NCBI GenBank assembly: GCA_018712805.1
Contig: DVGI01000033.1
Coordinates: 62,001 to 126,000, forward strand
Source: Candidatus Fimenecus excrementavium
GTDB lineage: Bacteria > Bacillota > Clostridia > Oscillospirales > Acutalibacteraceae
DNA length: 64,000 nucleotides
Direction: 5' to 3'
Below, in pieces: positions 50,862-59,361 of the stretch. Positions within the stretch are counted from its first letter, which is position 1. Each line of letters opens with the position of its first letter. Below the pieces are notes generated by a model. That model was not told the origin of the DNA. It saw nothing but the letters and a program-made list of their open reading frames with translations, and ran no database searches. The translations under genes and the position numbers were made by a program.

Positions 50862-51470
50862 TTAGGAATTATAGAGGTTCATCGCCTCATCAATCTTGCC
50901 GTCTAACAGCAGTTCGACCGCCGCGCAGGCATGGTCAATCGCCGAAAGCAAAGGCTTTTCCTCTTCTTTTTTAAATTCGGACAGCACCCAGTCGGCAAGG
51001 TCGTAATCGGGGTGCGGCTTTTTGCCGACGCCGAGCTTTATCCGCGGGAACTGATCGCTGTTTAAGTGATAAATGATGCTTTTAATCCCGTTGTGCCCGC
51101 CGTCGGAGCCTTTGCGGCGAATCCGCAGTTTGCCGACGTCAAGCGAAATATCGTCGTAAATCACAATGATTTTTTCGGGCGGGATTTTGTAAAACGCCGC
51201 CGCGTCGCGAATCGCTTCGCCGCTGTTGTTCATATAAGTTTGGGGCTTCATCACAAGACAGCGGTGGCCGTTGATTTCGGTGTCGGCAATGAGTGACCGA
51301 AATTTGAGTTTTTTAATTTCGAAGCCCTGTTGTTGCGCCAATGCGTCCACGCACAAAAAACCCGAATTATGTCGTGTATAGGCGTATTTCCGGTCGGGAT
51401 TTCCGAGCCCTGCCACGATAAATTCAGGTGTGCCGAGCGCAGTGGGCGTTTTGTTTTTCTTCCAAAACAT
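50862..51470 (-). CDS. pth: Peptidyl-tRNA hydrolase
   Basis: Recycles tRNA from peptidyl-tRNA that falls off ribosomes. A 202-residue protein with the catalytic H34 in YTRHNSGF, the tRNA-binding N81-N82 in KPQTYMNNSG and the Asp pair in VIYDDISLDVG. FIVAGLGNP is the usual first strand, but it is preceded by an extra 15-residue basic stretch (MFWKKNKTPTALG). It lies between glmU and mfd. Confidence 0.96.
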   Translation of the reverse strand: MFWKKNKTPTALGTPEFIVAGLGNPDRKYAYTRHNSGFLCVDALAQQQGFEIKKLKFRSLIADTEINGHRCLVMKPQTYMNNSGEAIRDAAAFYKIPPEKIIVIYDDISLDVGKLRIRRKGSDGGHNGIKSIIYHLNSDQFPRIKLGVGKKPHPDYDLADWVLSEFKKEEEKPLLSAIDHACAAVELLLDGKIDEAMNLYNS

Positions 51471-51548
51471 ATTTTGTTCCTCTGTTCGGCTTAATTTATG
51501 AAGTACCCCCGTGCACGAGAAGTCCCGCGCACGGGAAAGCGCCGCGAT

Positions 51549-52922
51549 TTATTTTTTCTCGCGCAGGCACCAGTCGAGTTTGTTGACTTGGCGCGCGCGG
51601 GCAATGCCGAGCGAATCGTCCGGCACGTCTTCGGTGATGGTCGAGCCGGCGGCGGTATAAGCCCCCTCGCCCACGGTGACGGGCGCGACCAAGTTGGTGT
51701 TGCAGCCGATAAAGGCGTTGTCTTTAATCGTCGTGCGGAATTTCGCGCGGCCGGTGTAGTTAACCGTGACCGTGCCGCAGCCGAAGTTGACTTTCTTACC
51801 GACGTCGGAGTCGCCGACATAGGTTAAGTGCGAAACTTTGGTGCCCATATCGATTGTGGAATTTTTCACCTCAACGTAGTTGCCGAGATGCACCGCTTCG
51901 CCGACCACGCTGTTCGGGCGAATATGGACGAACGGGCCGATATTGGCTTCGCTTTTCACAACCGACTGATAGCACTGGGTATTGTTGAGAATCACGTTGT
52001 CACCGACCGTGCTGTTTTCGATAATGGTATTGGGGCCTATCTTGCAGTTTTTGCCGATAACGACTTTGCCGCGCAAAATCGTGCCGGGGTAAATGACGGT
52101 GTCCATGCCGATGACCACGTCGGGGTCAATGACCACGCCGTCAAAGCACGGAATATCCACGCCCGCTTCCAAATGCGTTTCAAGTTCACGCATTCTGGCA
52201 ATGTGGTTGAGCTCGTGGAGCTGGCTGCGGTCATTTGCACCAAGCACCACGTCAGGCGACATTGCGCTTGAGGTGTCGCATTTTTTGCCGTTTTCCAAAA
52301 GCCACGAAATCGTATCGACCAAATTGCTTTCGCCGTTTTGGCGCGGCTTGGTGTTTTGAAGCCCTAAAAGCAGCGAAGAAGCTTTGAACCAGTAAGCGCC
52401 GGAACTGATTTCGTTAATGCGCTTCACTTCCCCCGAAGCGTCGCGTTCTTCGACAATGCCGGCAAAGTTTCCGTTGTTGTGGTCGCGCACGATTCGGCCG
52501 TAGCCGAACGGTTTTTCAACCCGCGCGGCAATCACGGTAACGTCGTTGCCTGCTTCCAAATGATGCATCAGTGCGTTGCGAATCGACCCCGCGTCCATTA
52601 ACGGCGAGTCGCCGTTTAAAATTAAAATGTTGCCATTCTTGTGCGCTTCGATAAACGCTTTTGCGTGCGTTGCCGCGTGCGCCGTCCCTTTTTGTTCAGG
52701 CTGGGCAAACACTTCGCATTCGTCGCCGACAAATTGGGCGACCATGCCGTCCGGTTTTGCCACAACAACGGCGATGTCGGGTATACCGCTTTTTTTCGCA
52801 GCGGTCAGCACCCAGGAAATCATCGGTTTGGAAAGTAGTTTTTTCATCACATACGGGTAAGCCGATTTCATACGTACCCCGTCGCCCGCCGCGAGAATCA
52901 CGGCGCCGCAGTTGGTCATCAT
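51549..52922 (-). CDS. glmU: Bifunctional GlcNAc-1-P uridyltransferase / GlcN-1-P acetyltransferase
   Basis: Makes UDP-GlcNAc, downstream of GlmS. The 457-residue protein has a nucleotidyltransferase half (1-230, with QKGTAHAATHA and GDSPLMDAG) and a left-handed beta-helix half (from 255). The latter has the acetyltransferase blocks GPFVHIRPNSVVG, NYVEVKNSTI and the SHLTYVGDSDVG stretch. The N-terminal signature is unusual: LAAGDGVRMKSAYPYVM where GxGTRM and PKV are normal, so the expected Thr and Lys read Val and Tyr. AAAGGAGGAAG precedes the start. It is followed by pth. Confidence 0.93.
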   Translation of the reverse strand: MMTNCGAVILAAGDGVRMKSAYPYVMKKLLSKPMISWVLTAAKKSGIPDIAVVVAKPDGMVAQFVGDECEVFAQPEQKGTAHAATHAKAFIEAHKNGNILILNGDSPLMDAGSIRNALMHHLEAGNDVTVIAARVEKPFGYGRIVRDHNNGNFAGIVEERDASGEVKRINEISSGAYWFKASSLLLGLQNTKPRQNGESNLVDTISWLLENGKKCDTSSAMSPDVVLGANDRSQLHELNHIARMRELETHLEAGVDIPCFDGVVIDPDVVIGMDTVIYPGTILRGKVVIGKNCKIGPNTIIENSTVGDNVILNNTQCYQSVVKSEANIGPFVHIRPNSVVGEAVHLGNYVEVKNSTIDMGTKVSHLTYVGDSDVGKKVNFGCGTVTVNYTGRAKFRTTIKDNAFIGCNTNLVAPVTVGEGAYTAAGSTITEDVPDDSLGIARARQVNKLDWCLREKK

Positions 52923-52996
52923 AAATCTTCCTCCTTTTTCCTTTTGCCGCCGGCATCAAAGTTGCCGCCGACAGACGGAATTCCCTTTCTTTCTTC

Positions 52997-53191
52997 TTAA
53001 TTTTGCTTTTCCACAATTTTATATTCGTCGTAAGGGTTAAAATACGGGCAGTTCTGCGTGGAATAGCTTAAAAAATTGACCATTTCGTCTTCGTCCAAAT
53101 CAATGTCGCAGACATATTGCTCTGTTTCTTCGTCATAGTCGTAATACGCACAGAAATCGCAGCGCGATTCCGGCAGTTTTTTGTCAGCCAT
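52997..53191 (-). CDS. Small acidic cysteine protein (DUF6472-like)
   Basis: A 64-residue protein rich in Asp, Glu and Tyr. It has C11 and C14 in SRCDFCAYYDYDEET, a third Cys in YVCDIDLDEDEM, and a fourth in NCPYFNPYDEY, a likely metal site. This matches a small family widespread in Clostridia, annotated DUF6472, of unknown role. ACGAGGAAT precedes its ATG. It sits 14 bases after the cyclase gene, 74 bases before glmU, on the same strand. Confidence 0.85.
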   Translation of the reverse strand: MADKKLPESRCDFCAYYDYDEETEQYVCDIDLDEDEMVNFLSYSTQNCPYFNPYDEYKIVEKQN

Positions 53192-53205
53192 ATTCCTCGT
53201 CCTTT

Positions 53206-53817
53206 TTATCGGTCGGCTTTGCCGCTCCAGAAAATATAATCGCTTATAAGCACCGCGCGGGTAAATGCCGCTTCGCCGCCGCCGATTTTGACAGGCGGTG
53301 CAATCAAAAAATATTCGCCGCCGGAAGCTTCGGTTAAGTTAAGCCCTTCCAAAATCGCCACGTTCGCCGCAAGAAGCGCCTTGTGGGTTTCGCCGGTGCC
53401 GTTCGAGGGCTCGACGCTCAAGCCGTCGGTGCCCACGAGCTTACAACCGTAATAGGCAAGCACCGTTGCGGCGCTTTCGTGTAAAAATGCCTTGCCGCCG
53501 GATTTCAACAAAATCCGTTCGCAGTTTCGCGGGAACGAGTTTTCAACCACTTCACCGGTCACAACGCCGGGCGTGACTTCCACAACGCGGCAGGGACCGA
53601 TGCACGCATCTAAAGGAACTTCGGAAATATCCGCCGCGCCCTCTAAAAAATGAGACGGTGCGTCCACGTGGGTGCCGTTATGGAGTCCCGCGTAAAGCGC
53701 GTTTAACGTATAGGGGTCGCCCTTTTCGAGCGCACGCACGCTTTGAAGCTTTGGCACGGGGTCGTCTTCATAAACCTCGGCCGTCAAAAGGTCGTTGGAA
53801 ATATCAATAATATGCAT
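53206..53817 (-). CDS. Cyclase-family metal-dependent hydrolase (kynurenine formamidase-like)
   Basis: A 203-residue enzyme of the cyclase superfamily, which includes arylformamidases and isatin hydrolases. The metal-binding HxGTHxDxPxH motif is present as HNGTHVDAPSHFLEG. VGTDGLSVEP is the second block. The start is set at 53817 (MHIIDISNDL) because AAAGGAGG lies before it; an earlier in-frame start overlaps the phosphatase gene. No other tryptophan-degradation gene is present, so the substrate is open. It is co-transcribed with the phosphatase. Confidence 0.88.
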   Translation of the reverse strand: MHIIDISNDLLTAEVYEDDPVPKLQSVRALEKGDPYTLNALYAGLHNGTHVDAPSHFLEGAADISEVPLDACIGPCRVVEVTPGVVTGEVVENSFPRNCERILLKSGGKAFLHESAATVLAYYGCKLVGTDGLSVEPSNGTGETHKALLAANVAILEGLNLTEASGGEYFLIAPPVKIGGGEAAFTRAVLISDYIFWSGKADR

Positions 53818-53837
53818 GCGTCCGCCTCCTTTGTTTT

Positions 53838-54572
53838 TTACATGTCGCAAAGCATCTGCCGGCGCAAAGCGTCCTGTTGTTCTTTTGAAAAGCCGTTTTT
53901 TGAAAGATAGCGCGGCAAATCCATTTTGTTCAGTTCCAAAAGCAGCGCGCGGATATGCTCCGGCTTCGAGCTTAACATCGGCAAAAGTTCTTCGTAATTG
54001 GGAAGTTCTCGAAGCGCGCGCTGTAACCCCGTTCGGTTATATGTATTGGAAACTTCATAGTCGGCGACGATGTCGCTTTCGTAAACGCCGAGCAAAAAGA
54101 GCACCACCGCCGCCAAAACGCCGGTGCGGTCTTTGCCCGCCGTGCAGTGAAACAAAACGGCGCCTTGCGAGAGTCCTTCGGTCACCGCCGAAAGCGCGGC
54201 ACAAAGCAGGTGCGGGGTTTCAAGCACCATGTCGGTATAGCATTGCTCCATACTGCGCCGGAACGCCGCCGCGGCGTCGCCGGATAGGTTCTGCACGTTC
54301 AAATCCTCTTCCTGCATGGGTCTGTGCAAATACCGAATCCCCTCCGGCACGCGGTCGGGCATGGAAATCGCTTCGCTTTTGCTGCGCAAATCCACAACCG
54401 TGCGCACGCCGTAGTCAAAAAGTGTCTGCCACTCTTCGGCAGTCAGCGCGTTTAACGCGTCGGCGCGATAAAGTCGCCCCCAGCGGACAAGCTTTCCGTC
54501 TTCGTTCAGAATCCCGCCGACGTCGCGCACATTGGCGGCGTGGGGAAGCAGGATGTGTTTTACAGCCTGCAT
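53838..54572 (-). CDS. Tyrosine-protein phosphatase of the PTP/Y_phosphatase3 type
   Basis: A 244-residue phosphatase. The cysteine loop is HCTAGKDRTG, with nucleophile C143 and phosphate-binding R149. The N-terminus has the family block ANVRDVGG and GRLYRADALN, typical of bacterial PTPs related to Mycobacterium PtpB and the DSP-like proteins of Firmicutes. No signal peptide. It lies 12 bases after the asparagine synthase gene in the same operon. Its target may be a phosphoprotein or a phosphoinositide. Confidence 0.9.
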   Translation of the reverse strand: MQAVKHILLPHAANVRDVGGILNEDGKLVRWGRLYRADALNALTAEEWQTLFDYGVRTVVDLRSKSEAISMPDRVPEGIRYLHRPMQEEDLNVQNLSGDAAAAFRRSMEQCYTDMVLETPHLLCAALSAVTEGLSQGAVLFHCTAGKDRTGVLAAVVLFLLGVYESDIVADYEVSNTYNRTGLQRALRELPNYEELLPMLSSKPEHIRALLLELNKMDLPRYLSKNGFSKEQQDALRRQMLCDM

Positions 54573-54584
54573 AATTTTCTCCGT

Positions 54585-56429
54585 TCAGTTTTCGACAAAA
54601 TACTTGTTGTACCAAAGAATGAAGCAGTAAATCGACCAAATCTTTTTCATGTTGTGCGCTGTGCCGGCCTTGTGGTCGTCTAACAGTTTGAGAATATAGG
54701 TCGTGTTGAAAAAGCGTTTTGCGGTGTCGCTTTCAAACGCCTCTTTGACGCGCGCGTAATATTCGTCGCGGCGCAGCCAGTCGTTTAAAGGCGTCAGGAA
54801 ACCGGTCTTGCGCATTTTTGCCGTTTTTTCGGGCAGCTGTTTTAACGCCGCACCGCGCAGCGCAAGTTTGGTGGTCTCTTTGTTGACGCGGTACTGCGGC
54901 GGAATGCGAAGCGCGACGCGCAGCATCTCTTTATCTAAGAAGGGCACGCGCAGTTCCAAAGAATTCGCCATGCTCATACGGTCGGCTTTGACGAGAATAT
55001 CCTGCACAAGCCAAGTGCGGATATCGACATATTGCATTTTGGTGATGTCGTCCTCGCCCTTGACCTCGTCAAAATAAGGCTTTGTGTAAGCCGACGGGTC
55101 TTGCGGGTGATAATCTTTTTTAAGGACTTTATTCACTTCCCCGTGGTTATAAACATAGTTGTTGCGGATAAAGCGCTCTTCAATCGGGTGACTGCCGCGC
55201 ACTAAAAAGCGTTTGCCGTGGAACGGCGGCATTTTGGAAGCAAGCCCCGAAAGTGCTTTGCGAAGGCCTAACGGCAGTTTCATGTATTTTTCAAAGTCCA
55301 ACGGTTCGCGGTAATAATGATAGCCGCCGAACAATTCGTCCGCACCCTCGCCGGAAAGCACAACCTTGACCTGTTCGCTGGCAAGGTTTGCTAAGAAATA
55401 GAGCGAGATTGCCGAGGGGTTCGGCAGGGGTTCATCCATGTAATACTGGACGGTAGGGGTGATGTCAAAATATTCTTCTGCGGTGATTTTCTTCGAGTAA
55501 TTGCGCACGCCTTCGGTTTTTGCAAACTCCTGGGCGGCGGAAAGCTCGGAATATTTTTCTTCCGCATAGCCGACGGAAAAGGTTTTCACGTCGTTGCGCT
55601 TCGCCATTTCGTGCACCACATAGCTTGAATCCACGCCGCCGGAAAGGAAGCAGCCGACCTCGACGTCGGAAATGCCGTGGGCTTTTGTGGAATCCTTAAA
55701 GGTTTCGTCAATGAGCTGTTCCCACTGTTCGAGCGTTTTGGTTTCGTCTATATCATATTCGGGCGTGAAATAGCGTTCAGAAGTAAACTCGCCGTTCTGC
55801 CACTCGAACCACGCGCCCGGTTCCATTTTGTAAACGTGTCGAAACAGCGTTTCGTTGTCGGGCAGATATTCAAAGCAAAGGTATTCCGGCAGGCGCTCTT
55901 CGTTGAGTTCTTTTTTGAAAAGCGGGTTTGCCAAAAACGCCTTGATTTCGGAACCGAACAGGAAGTTGCCTTCGTTTAAGTAATAGAAAAACGGCTTAAT
56001 GCCGAAAATGTCGCGCGCGCCGAACAGCTTCTTTTCGTTTTTGTCCCAAATGACAAAGGCAAACATGCCGCGCAGGCGCACGAGCATATCCTTGCCCCAT
56101 TGTTCGTAGCCGTGCAAAAGCACTTCGGAATCGGTCTTTGTTTTAAATGTATGCCCTTTTTCGAGCAGTTCTTCCCGCAGCGGCTGAAAATTGTAAATTT
56201 CGCCGTTGAAAAGCAATACTTTTGAGCCGTCCTCGTTTAAAATCGGCTGGCTGCCGCCGGAAAGGTCGATGATGCTCAGCCGCCGAAAGCCCAAAGAAAT
56301 GTCGCTGTCGACATAGTAGTCGTCCTGGTCGGGGCCGCGGTGTACAATGCGGTCCGCCATCGCGCGGATGACCGCTTCGTTTTTTTTCGCTTCGTCGGTG
56401 GCGTTGATATAGCCTACAAATCCGCACAT
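54585..56429 (-). CDS. Asparagine synthase, possibly AsnH-type for D-Asp amidation
   Basis: A complete 614-residue class II amidotransferase. C2 of MCGFVGYI is the glutaminase nucleophile, followed by RIVHRGPDQDD and LLFNGEIYNF. The synthetase half has the pyrophosphate loop FLSGGVDSSYVV and the GEGADELFGGYHYY block. Ordinary AsnB makes free asparagine. Because the gene directly follows D-Asp ligase and aspartate racemase, a role like lactococcal AsnH, which amidates D-Asp in the peptidoglycan cross-bridge, is equally possible; sequence alone does not decide. Confidence 0.9.
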   Translation of the reverse strand: MCGFVGYINATDEAKKNEAVIRAMADRIVHRGPDQDDYYVDSDISLGFRRLSIIDLSGGSQPILNEDGSKVLLFNGEIYNFQPLREELLEKGHTFKTKTDSEVLLHGYEQWGKDMLVRLRGMFAFVIWDKNEKKLFGARDIFGIKPFFYYLNEGNFLFGSEIKAFLANPLFKKELNEERLPEYLCFEYLPDNETLFRHVYKMEPGAWFEWQNGEFTSERYFTPEYDIDETKTLEQWEQLIDETFKDSTKAHGISDVEVGCFLSGGVDSSYVVHEMAKRNDVKTFSVGYAEEKYSELSAAQEFAKTEGVRNYSKKITAEEYFDITPTVQYYMDEPLPNPSAISLYFLANLASEQVKVVLSGEGADELFGGYHYYREPLDFEKYMKLPLGLRKALSGLASKMPPFHGKRFLVRGSHPIEERFIRNNYVYNHGEVNKVLKKDYHPQDPSAYTKPYFDEVKGEDDITKMQYVDIRTWLVQDILVKADRMSMANSLELRVPFLDKEMLRVALRIPPQYRVNKETTKLALRGAALKQLPEKTAKMRKTGFLTPLNDWLRRDEYYARVKEAFESDTAKRFFNTTYILKLLDDHKAGTAHNMKKIWSIYCFILWYNKYFVEN

Positions 56430-56443
56430 AGTGTTTTACCTCG

Positions 56444-57154
56444 TTATGCTTTGATTTTTTTGCCGCACAGCTCTATACTCCTGCGCGCCAAGCACTCCAT
56501 AGAGTCCACAATATCCACACGGGAAAGGTTAAAATCTTTCTTGATAATAGAAAGCTCGGTGCAGCCGAGAATCACCGCGTCGCTGCCGGCTTTTTTCAGT
56601 TCGCCGACAATCCGCAGAAATTCGCAGATGTCCACCTTTTCGCCTGCCTTGACCTCGTCGTAGATAATATGCATCAGCGACTTTTGGTCTTCTTCGGAGG
56701 GCACACGGTAGTCAAGCCCGTGCTTTTTGATGATATTTTGATAAGCGCCGGAAATAATCGTGCCTTTTGTCGCCAAAATGCCCAAGCATTTTAAGTTCGG
56801 CACGGTGCGTTCGGCGTAGGAAACGGTTTCTTCCAAAATATTGATAATCGGCACATCGACGCTTTTTTGAATTTCATCAAAGAAATAATGCGCCGTGTTG
56901 CAGGGGATTACAATATAGTCGCACCCGTCGTTTTGCAGACGTTTCGCGTCCGCGACCATAACCGGCAGGGGATTTGGTTTGGTGTTGTCCAAAATATACT
57001 CCGTGCGGTCGGGGATAGACGCATGGTTTAAAATGACCATGGCGATATGCTCCTGGTCGGTTTTCGCGTCGGTCATTTTTATGACCAAATCGGCAAAATA
57101 AATTGTGGCGAGCGGTCCGACGCCGCCCAAAACGCCCAAAACTTTTTCTTTCAT
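56444..57154 (-). CDS. racD: Aspartate racemase
   Basis: A PLP-independent racemase of 236 residues that makes D-aspartate from L-aspartate. The two catalytic cysteines are C85 in VIPCNTAHYFF and C198 in VILGCTELS, with the family start KEKVLGVLGGVGPLAT. The start at 57154 has only a weak ribosome site (AAAGAATG); it follows the ligase stop by 17 bases and may depend on coupling. An open extension upstream overlaps the ligase gene and is not coding. It supplies the D-Asp for the ligase next to it. Confidence 0.9.
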   Translation of the reverse strand: MKEKVLGVLGGVGPLATIYFADLVIKMTDAKTDQEHIAMVILNHASIPDRTEYILDNTKPNPLPVMVADAKRLQNDGCDYIVIPCNTAHYFFDEIQKSVDVPIINILEETVSYAERTVPNLKCLGILATKGTIISGAYQNIIKKHGLDYRVPSEEDQKSLMHIIYDEVKAGEKVDICEFLRIVGELKKAGSDAVILGCTELSIIKKDFNLSRVDIVDSMECLARRSIELCGKKIKA

Positions 57155-57171
57155 AGCACACACATTCTTTA

Positions 57172-58383
57172 TTAAAAATATTTGTGGAATTTTCTGTATT
57201 GATTGTAAAGCGCGGCTTCGCCGTAGAACCAGTGCTTTAAGTTCTTGTCCGCCTTGTAAAGCAGCGGATAAGAAACCTTGCCCGCCTTGAAAAGCGCCTT
57301 TGCCTGCGCCTTCAATTCCGGGTCGGAGACATATTTCATAATGACGCCTTTCGGCACGACGGTGTAAAGGTTGATGTTGTCGGCAACCGTGTATTCGGGC
57401 AGGTTGTGATAAATGTAATCGTCCACAATCCATTTGACGGTGTTAAAACCGCTCCCGGTTACATAGAAGTTGCTGCGCCCCAAGCGGACGTTGATTTCAA
57501 AGAATTTGTAAATCCCGTCGCGGCGGTCATATTTGATGTCGAAGTTCGCAAACCCGACATAGCCGATGTGCTCTAAGAATTTGGTCGCGGCGGCCACGAT
57601 TTCGGGGTTTACCTCGTTGATAATCGCAACGGGGTTGCCGATTGCCGTCGGGGTGTGGTCTTCCAAAAGCGTGCGGCCGAGCGCAGCAAAGCGCACTTTG
57701 GAATTTTGGTCACAGTAACAGGTCAGCACGCGCATATAAGTGTCGTCGCCGGGGATTTTATCCTGAATCAAAAATTTGTAGTTGTAGCTCGACGCTTCGA
57801 GGTTTTTAAGCATCGCGCGCAAATCCTGTTCATTGTCAAACGAAAAGACTTTGCGTTTGCCCGGGAATTTCGCGTAGTGATACATCGCGCTGTTGGCGGG
57901 CTTTGCAATGACGGGATAGTCAAAGTCAAACTTCAAATCGTTTTCCTTGCCGCATTCATACACATAGGTTTTCGGATACGGCAATCCCAGCTCTTCAAAG
58001 ATTTCATAAAACTTGTCTTTGAGCACAATGCGGTTGAGCAAATCTTCGTCGATATAGGGCACGATATAGTAAGGCTTTAAAATCTCCTTGCTTTCAATGA
58101 GCGCGCGGACATACCAGTCGCCGCAGCCGAGCACAATCAACTTTTTTTTGCCTTCAAATTCTTTCCCGACTTCCAAAAGGCGCTCGATGAGCACTTCTTT
58201 TTTCTCAAGCCCCGGAAACACGCGGTTTTCAATAATGTCGGAATTGGCAATATAGCCGCCTTTCGACATGCTCAAAACCAGCGAGCGGATATGATATTCT
58301 TCATGGAAGCTTCGCGCAAGGGAATAGGCGGTAATGTCAGCGCCGAGAATAACGGGTAAAAATTCTCTTTCTTCGAATTGCAT
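57172..58383 (-). CDS. D-aspartate ligase (Asl-type ATP-grasp) for the peptidoglycan cross-bridge
   Basis: A 403-residue ATP-grasp enzyme. It resembles the D-aspartate ligase of Enterococcus faecium and Lactococcus from the start: FLPVILGADITAYSLARSFH matches the remembered FVPVLLGSDMNVYGMARSFH. ATP-grasp features are YPVIAKPANSAMY, LIQDKIPGDDTYMRVL and FFEINVRLGRSNFYVTG. The enzyme attaches D-Asp to the lysine side chain of UDP-MurNAc-pentapeptide. The start at 58383 has GAAGGT six bases upstream; an ATG at 58407 has none. It opens an operon with racD and an asparagine synthase, exactly the partners needed. Confidence 0.84.
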   Translation of the reverse strand: MQFEEREFLPVILGADITAYSLARSFHEEYHIRSLVLSMSKGGYIANSDIIENRVFPGLEKKEVLIERLLEVGKEFEGKKKLIVLGCGDWYVRALIESKEILKPYYIVPYIDEDLLNRIVLKDKFYEIFEELGLPYPKTYVYECGKENDLKFDFDYPVIAKPANSAMYHYAKFPGKRKVFSFDNEQDLRAMLKNLEASSYNYKFLIQDKIPGDDTYMRVLTCYCDQNSKVRFAALGRTLLEDHTPTAIGNPVAIINEVNPEIVAAATKFLEHIGYVGFANFDIKYDRRDGIYKFFEINVRLGRSNFYVTGSGFNTVKWIVDDYIYHNLPEYTVADNINLYTVVPKGVIMKYVSDPELKAQAKALFKAGKVSYPLLYKADKNLKHWFYGEAALYNQYRKFHKYF

Positions 58384-58431
58384 AGAACGACCTTCTTTTT
58401 TCCACATTCTGTAACTATTATGTATCTATTT

Positions 58432-58460
58432 ATTATAGGATATTACAATATATATGTCAA
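58432..58460 (-). promoter_or_regulatory. Promoter of the D-Asp cross-bridge operon
   Basis: Perfect TTGACA (58460-58455), 17-base spacer, TATAAT (58437-58432) on the minus strand. The genes below it are closely spaced down to the cyclase and perhaps glmU. Confidence 0.87.
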
Positions 58461-58492
58461 ATAAAATCAGCCGTTTTGCGCCGTTTTGAAGC

Positions 58493-58522
58493 ACAAAAAA
58501 ACAGGCCCCGTTCGGAGCCTGT
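58493..58522 (-). terminator. Terminator of lexA
   Basis: ACAGGC (58501-58506) pairs with GCCTGT (58517-58522); the minus-strand product ends in TTTTTTTG. Confidence 0.85.
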
Positions 58523-58531
58523 CGGAAACGT

Positions 58532-59122
58532 TTAATAATAGCGAAGCAACGCCTTGACTTTGCCCAAAATCACGACCTCTTTGACGAGAATCGGCGCATA
58601 GGCGTCGTTTTCGGGCTGGAGGCGGAAATGGTCTTTTTCGCGGAAAAAGCGTTTGACGGTCGCTTCGTCTTCAATCATCGCGACGACGATTTCGCCGTTT
58701 TCCGCCGCGGGCGTCTTTTCCACCACCACAATGTCACCGTCTAAAATTCCGGCGTTTACCATACTGTCGCCGCGCACGTGCAAAGCGAACAGCGGTTTAT
58801 CTTTGGAAACCGGACCGTTATAAGGCAGATAGCTTTCAATTTGCTCCACCGCGAGAATGGGCACACCGGCGGTGACTGTACCGAGTAAGGGCACGCTGGT
58901 CACGTTTTCCGCCTCGCCTTTCACGCGAATCGAGCGTTTGAGCATCGGGTCACGCTCAATAAAGCCGGCTTGTTCGAGCGCGTCAAGATTCGCCTGCACC
59001 GACGAAGTGGATTTTAAGCCCACCGCCGCGCCGATTTCACGCACCGACGGCGGCACGCCGAGCTGGCTGCGCTCCATTAAATATTCATAAATCTTCTTTT
59101 GGGTTTTATTGATTCCGTTCAT
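58532..59122 (-). CDS. lexA: LexA repressor of the SOS response
   Basis: The 196-residue repressor is cleaved after DNA damage with RecA help. The winged helix has GVPPSVREIGAAVGLKSTSS (recognition helix within). The cleavage site is A85-G86 in TVTAGVP, and the self-cleavage dyad is S120 (HVRGDSM) and K157 (EATVKRFF). All key residues are present. Its own promoter contains a LexA-box-like site, as expected for autoregulation. Single-gene unit. Confidence 0.97.
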   Translation of the reverse strand: MNGINKTQKKIYEYLMERSQLGVPPSVREIGAAVGLKSTSSVQANLDALEQAGFIERDPMLKRSIRVKGEAENVTSVPLLGTVTAGVPILAVEQIESYLPYNGPVSKDKPLFALHVRGDSMVNAGILDGDIVVVEKTPAAENGEIVVAMIEDEATVKRFFREKDHFRLQPENDAYAPILVKEVVILGKVKALLRYY

Positions 59123-59216
59123 AAATCGCCCTCCGATTTTTAAAACACCCCTGTGAAGCCTAAAAACACGTTGTTTTTTTAGCTTTTTAACCGCAGGGTA
59201 TATGTTTCTCGGTTAT

Positions 59217-59256
59217 AGCATAGCACAAATGTTCTGAAATTGCAAACATTTGTTTG
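59217..59256 (-). promoter_or_regulatory. lexA promoter with LexA operator in the spacer
   Basis: TTGCAA (59245-59240), 17-base spacer, TATGCT (59222-59217). The spacer holds AGAACATTTGTGCT (59235-59222), one mismatch from the Gram-positive GAACnnnnGTTC box. A second palindrome, CAAACATTTGTTTG (59243-59256), overlaps the -35 box. Binding would block transcription. Confidence 0.7.
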
Positions 59257-59361
59257 TATTTTTTCAAAAATTTACAAAAAACAAGATTATTTTTCTATTT
59301 CCGAAAATTATCATCAATATTTTCAATTTGTTCATAATTTATTCATAATTATCCTTTATAG

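Noticed and set aside
51508..51535. Hairpin CCCGTGC/GCACGGG between pth and glmU as a terminator
   Set aside because: No T-run on either strand; probably an mRNA structure within the operon.
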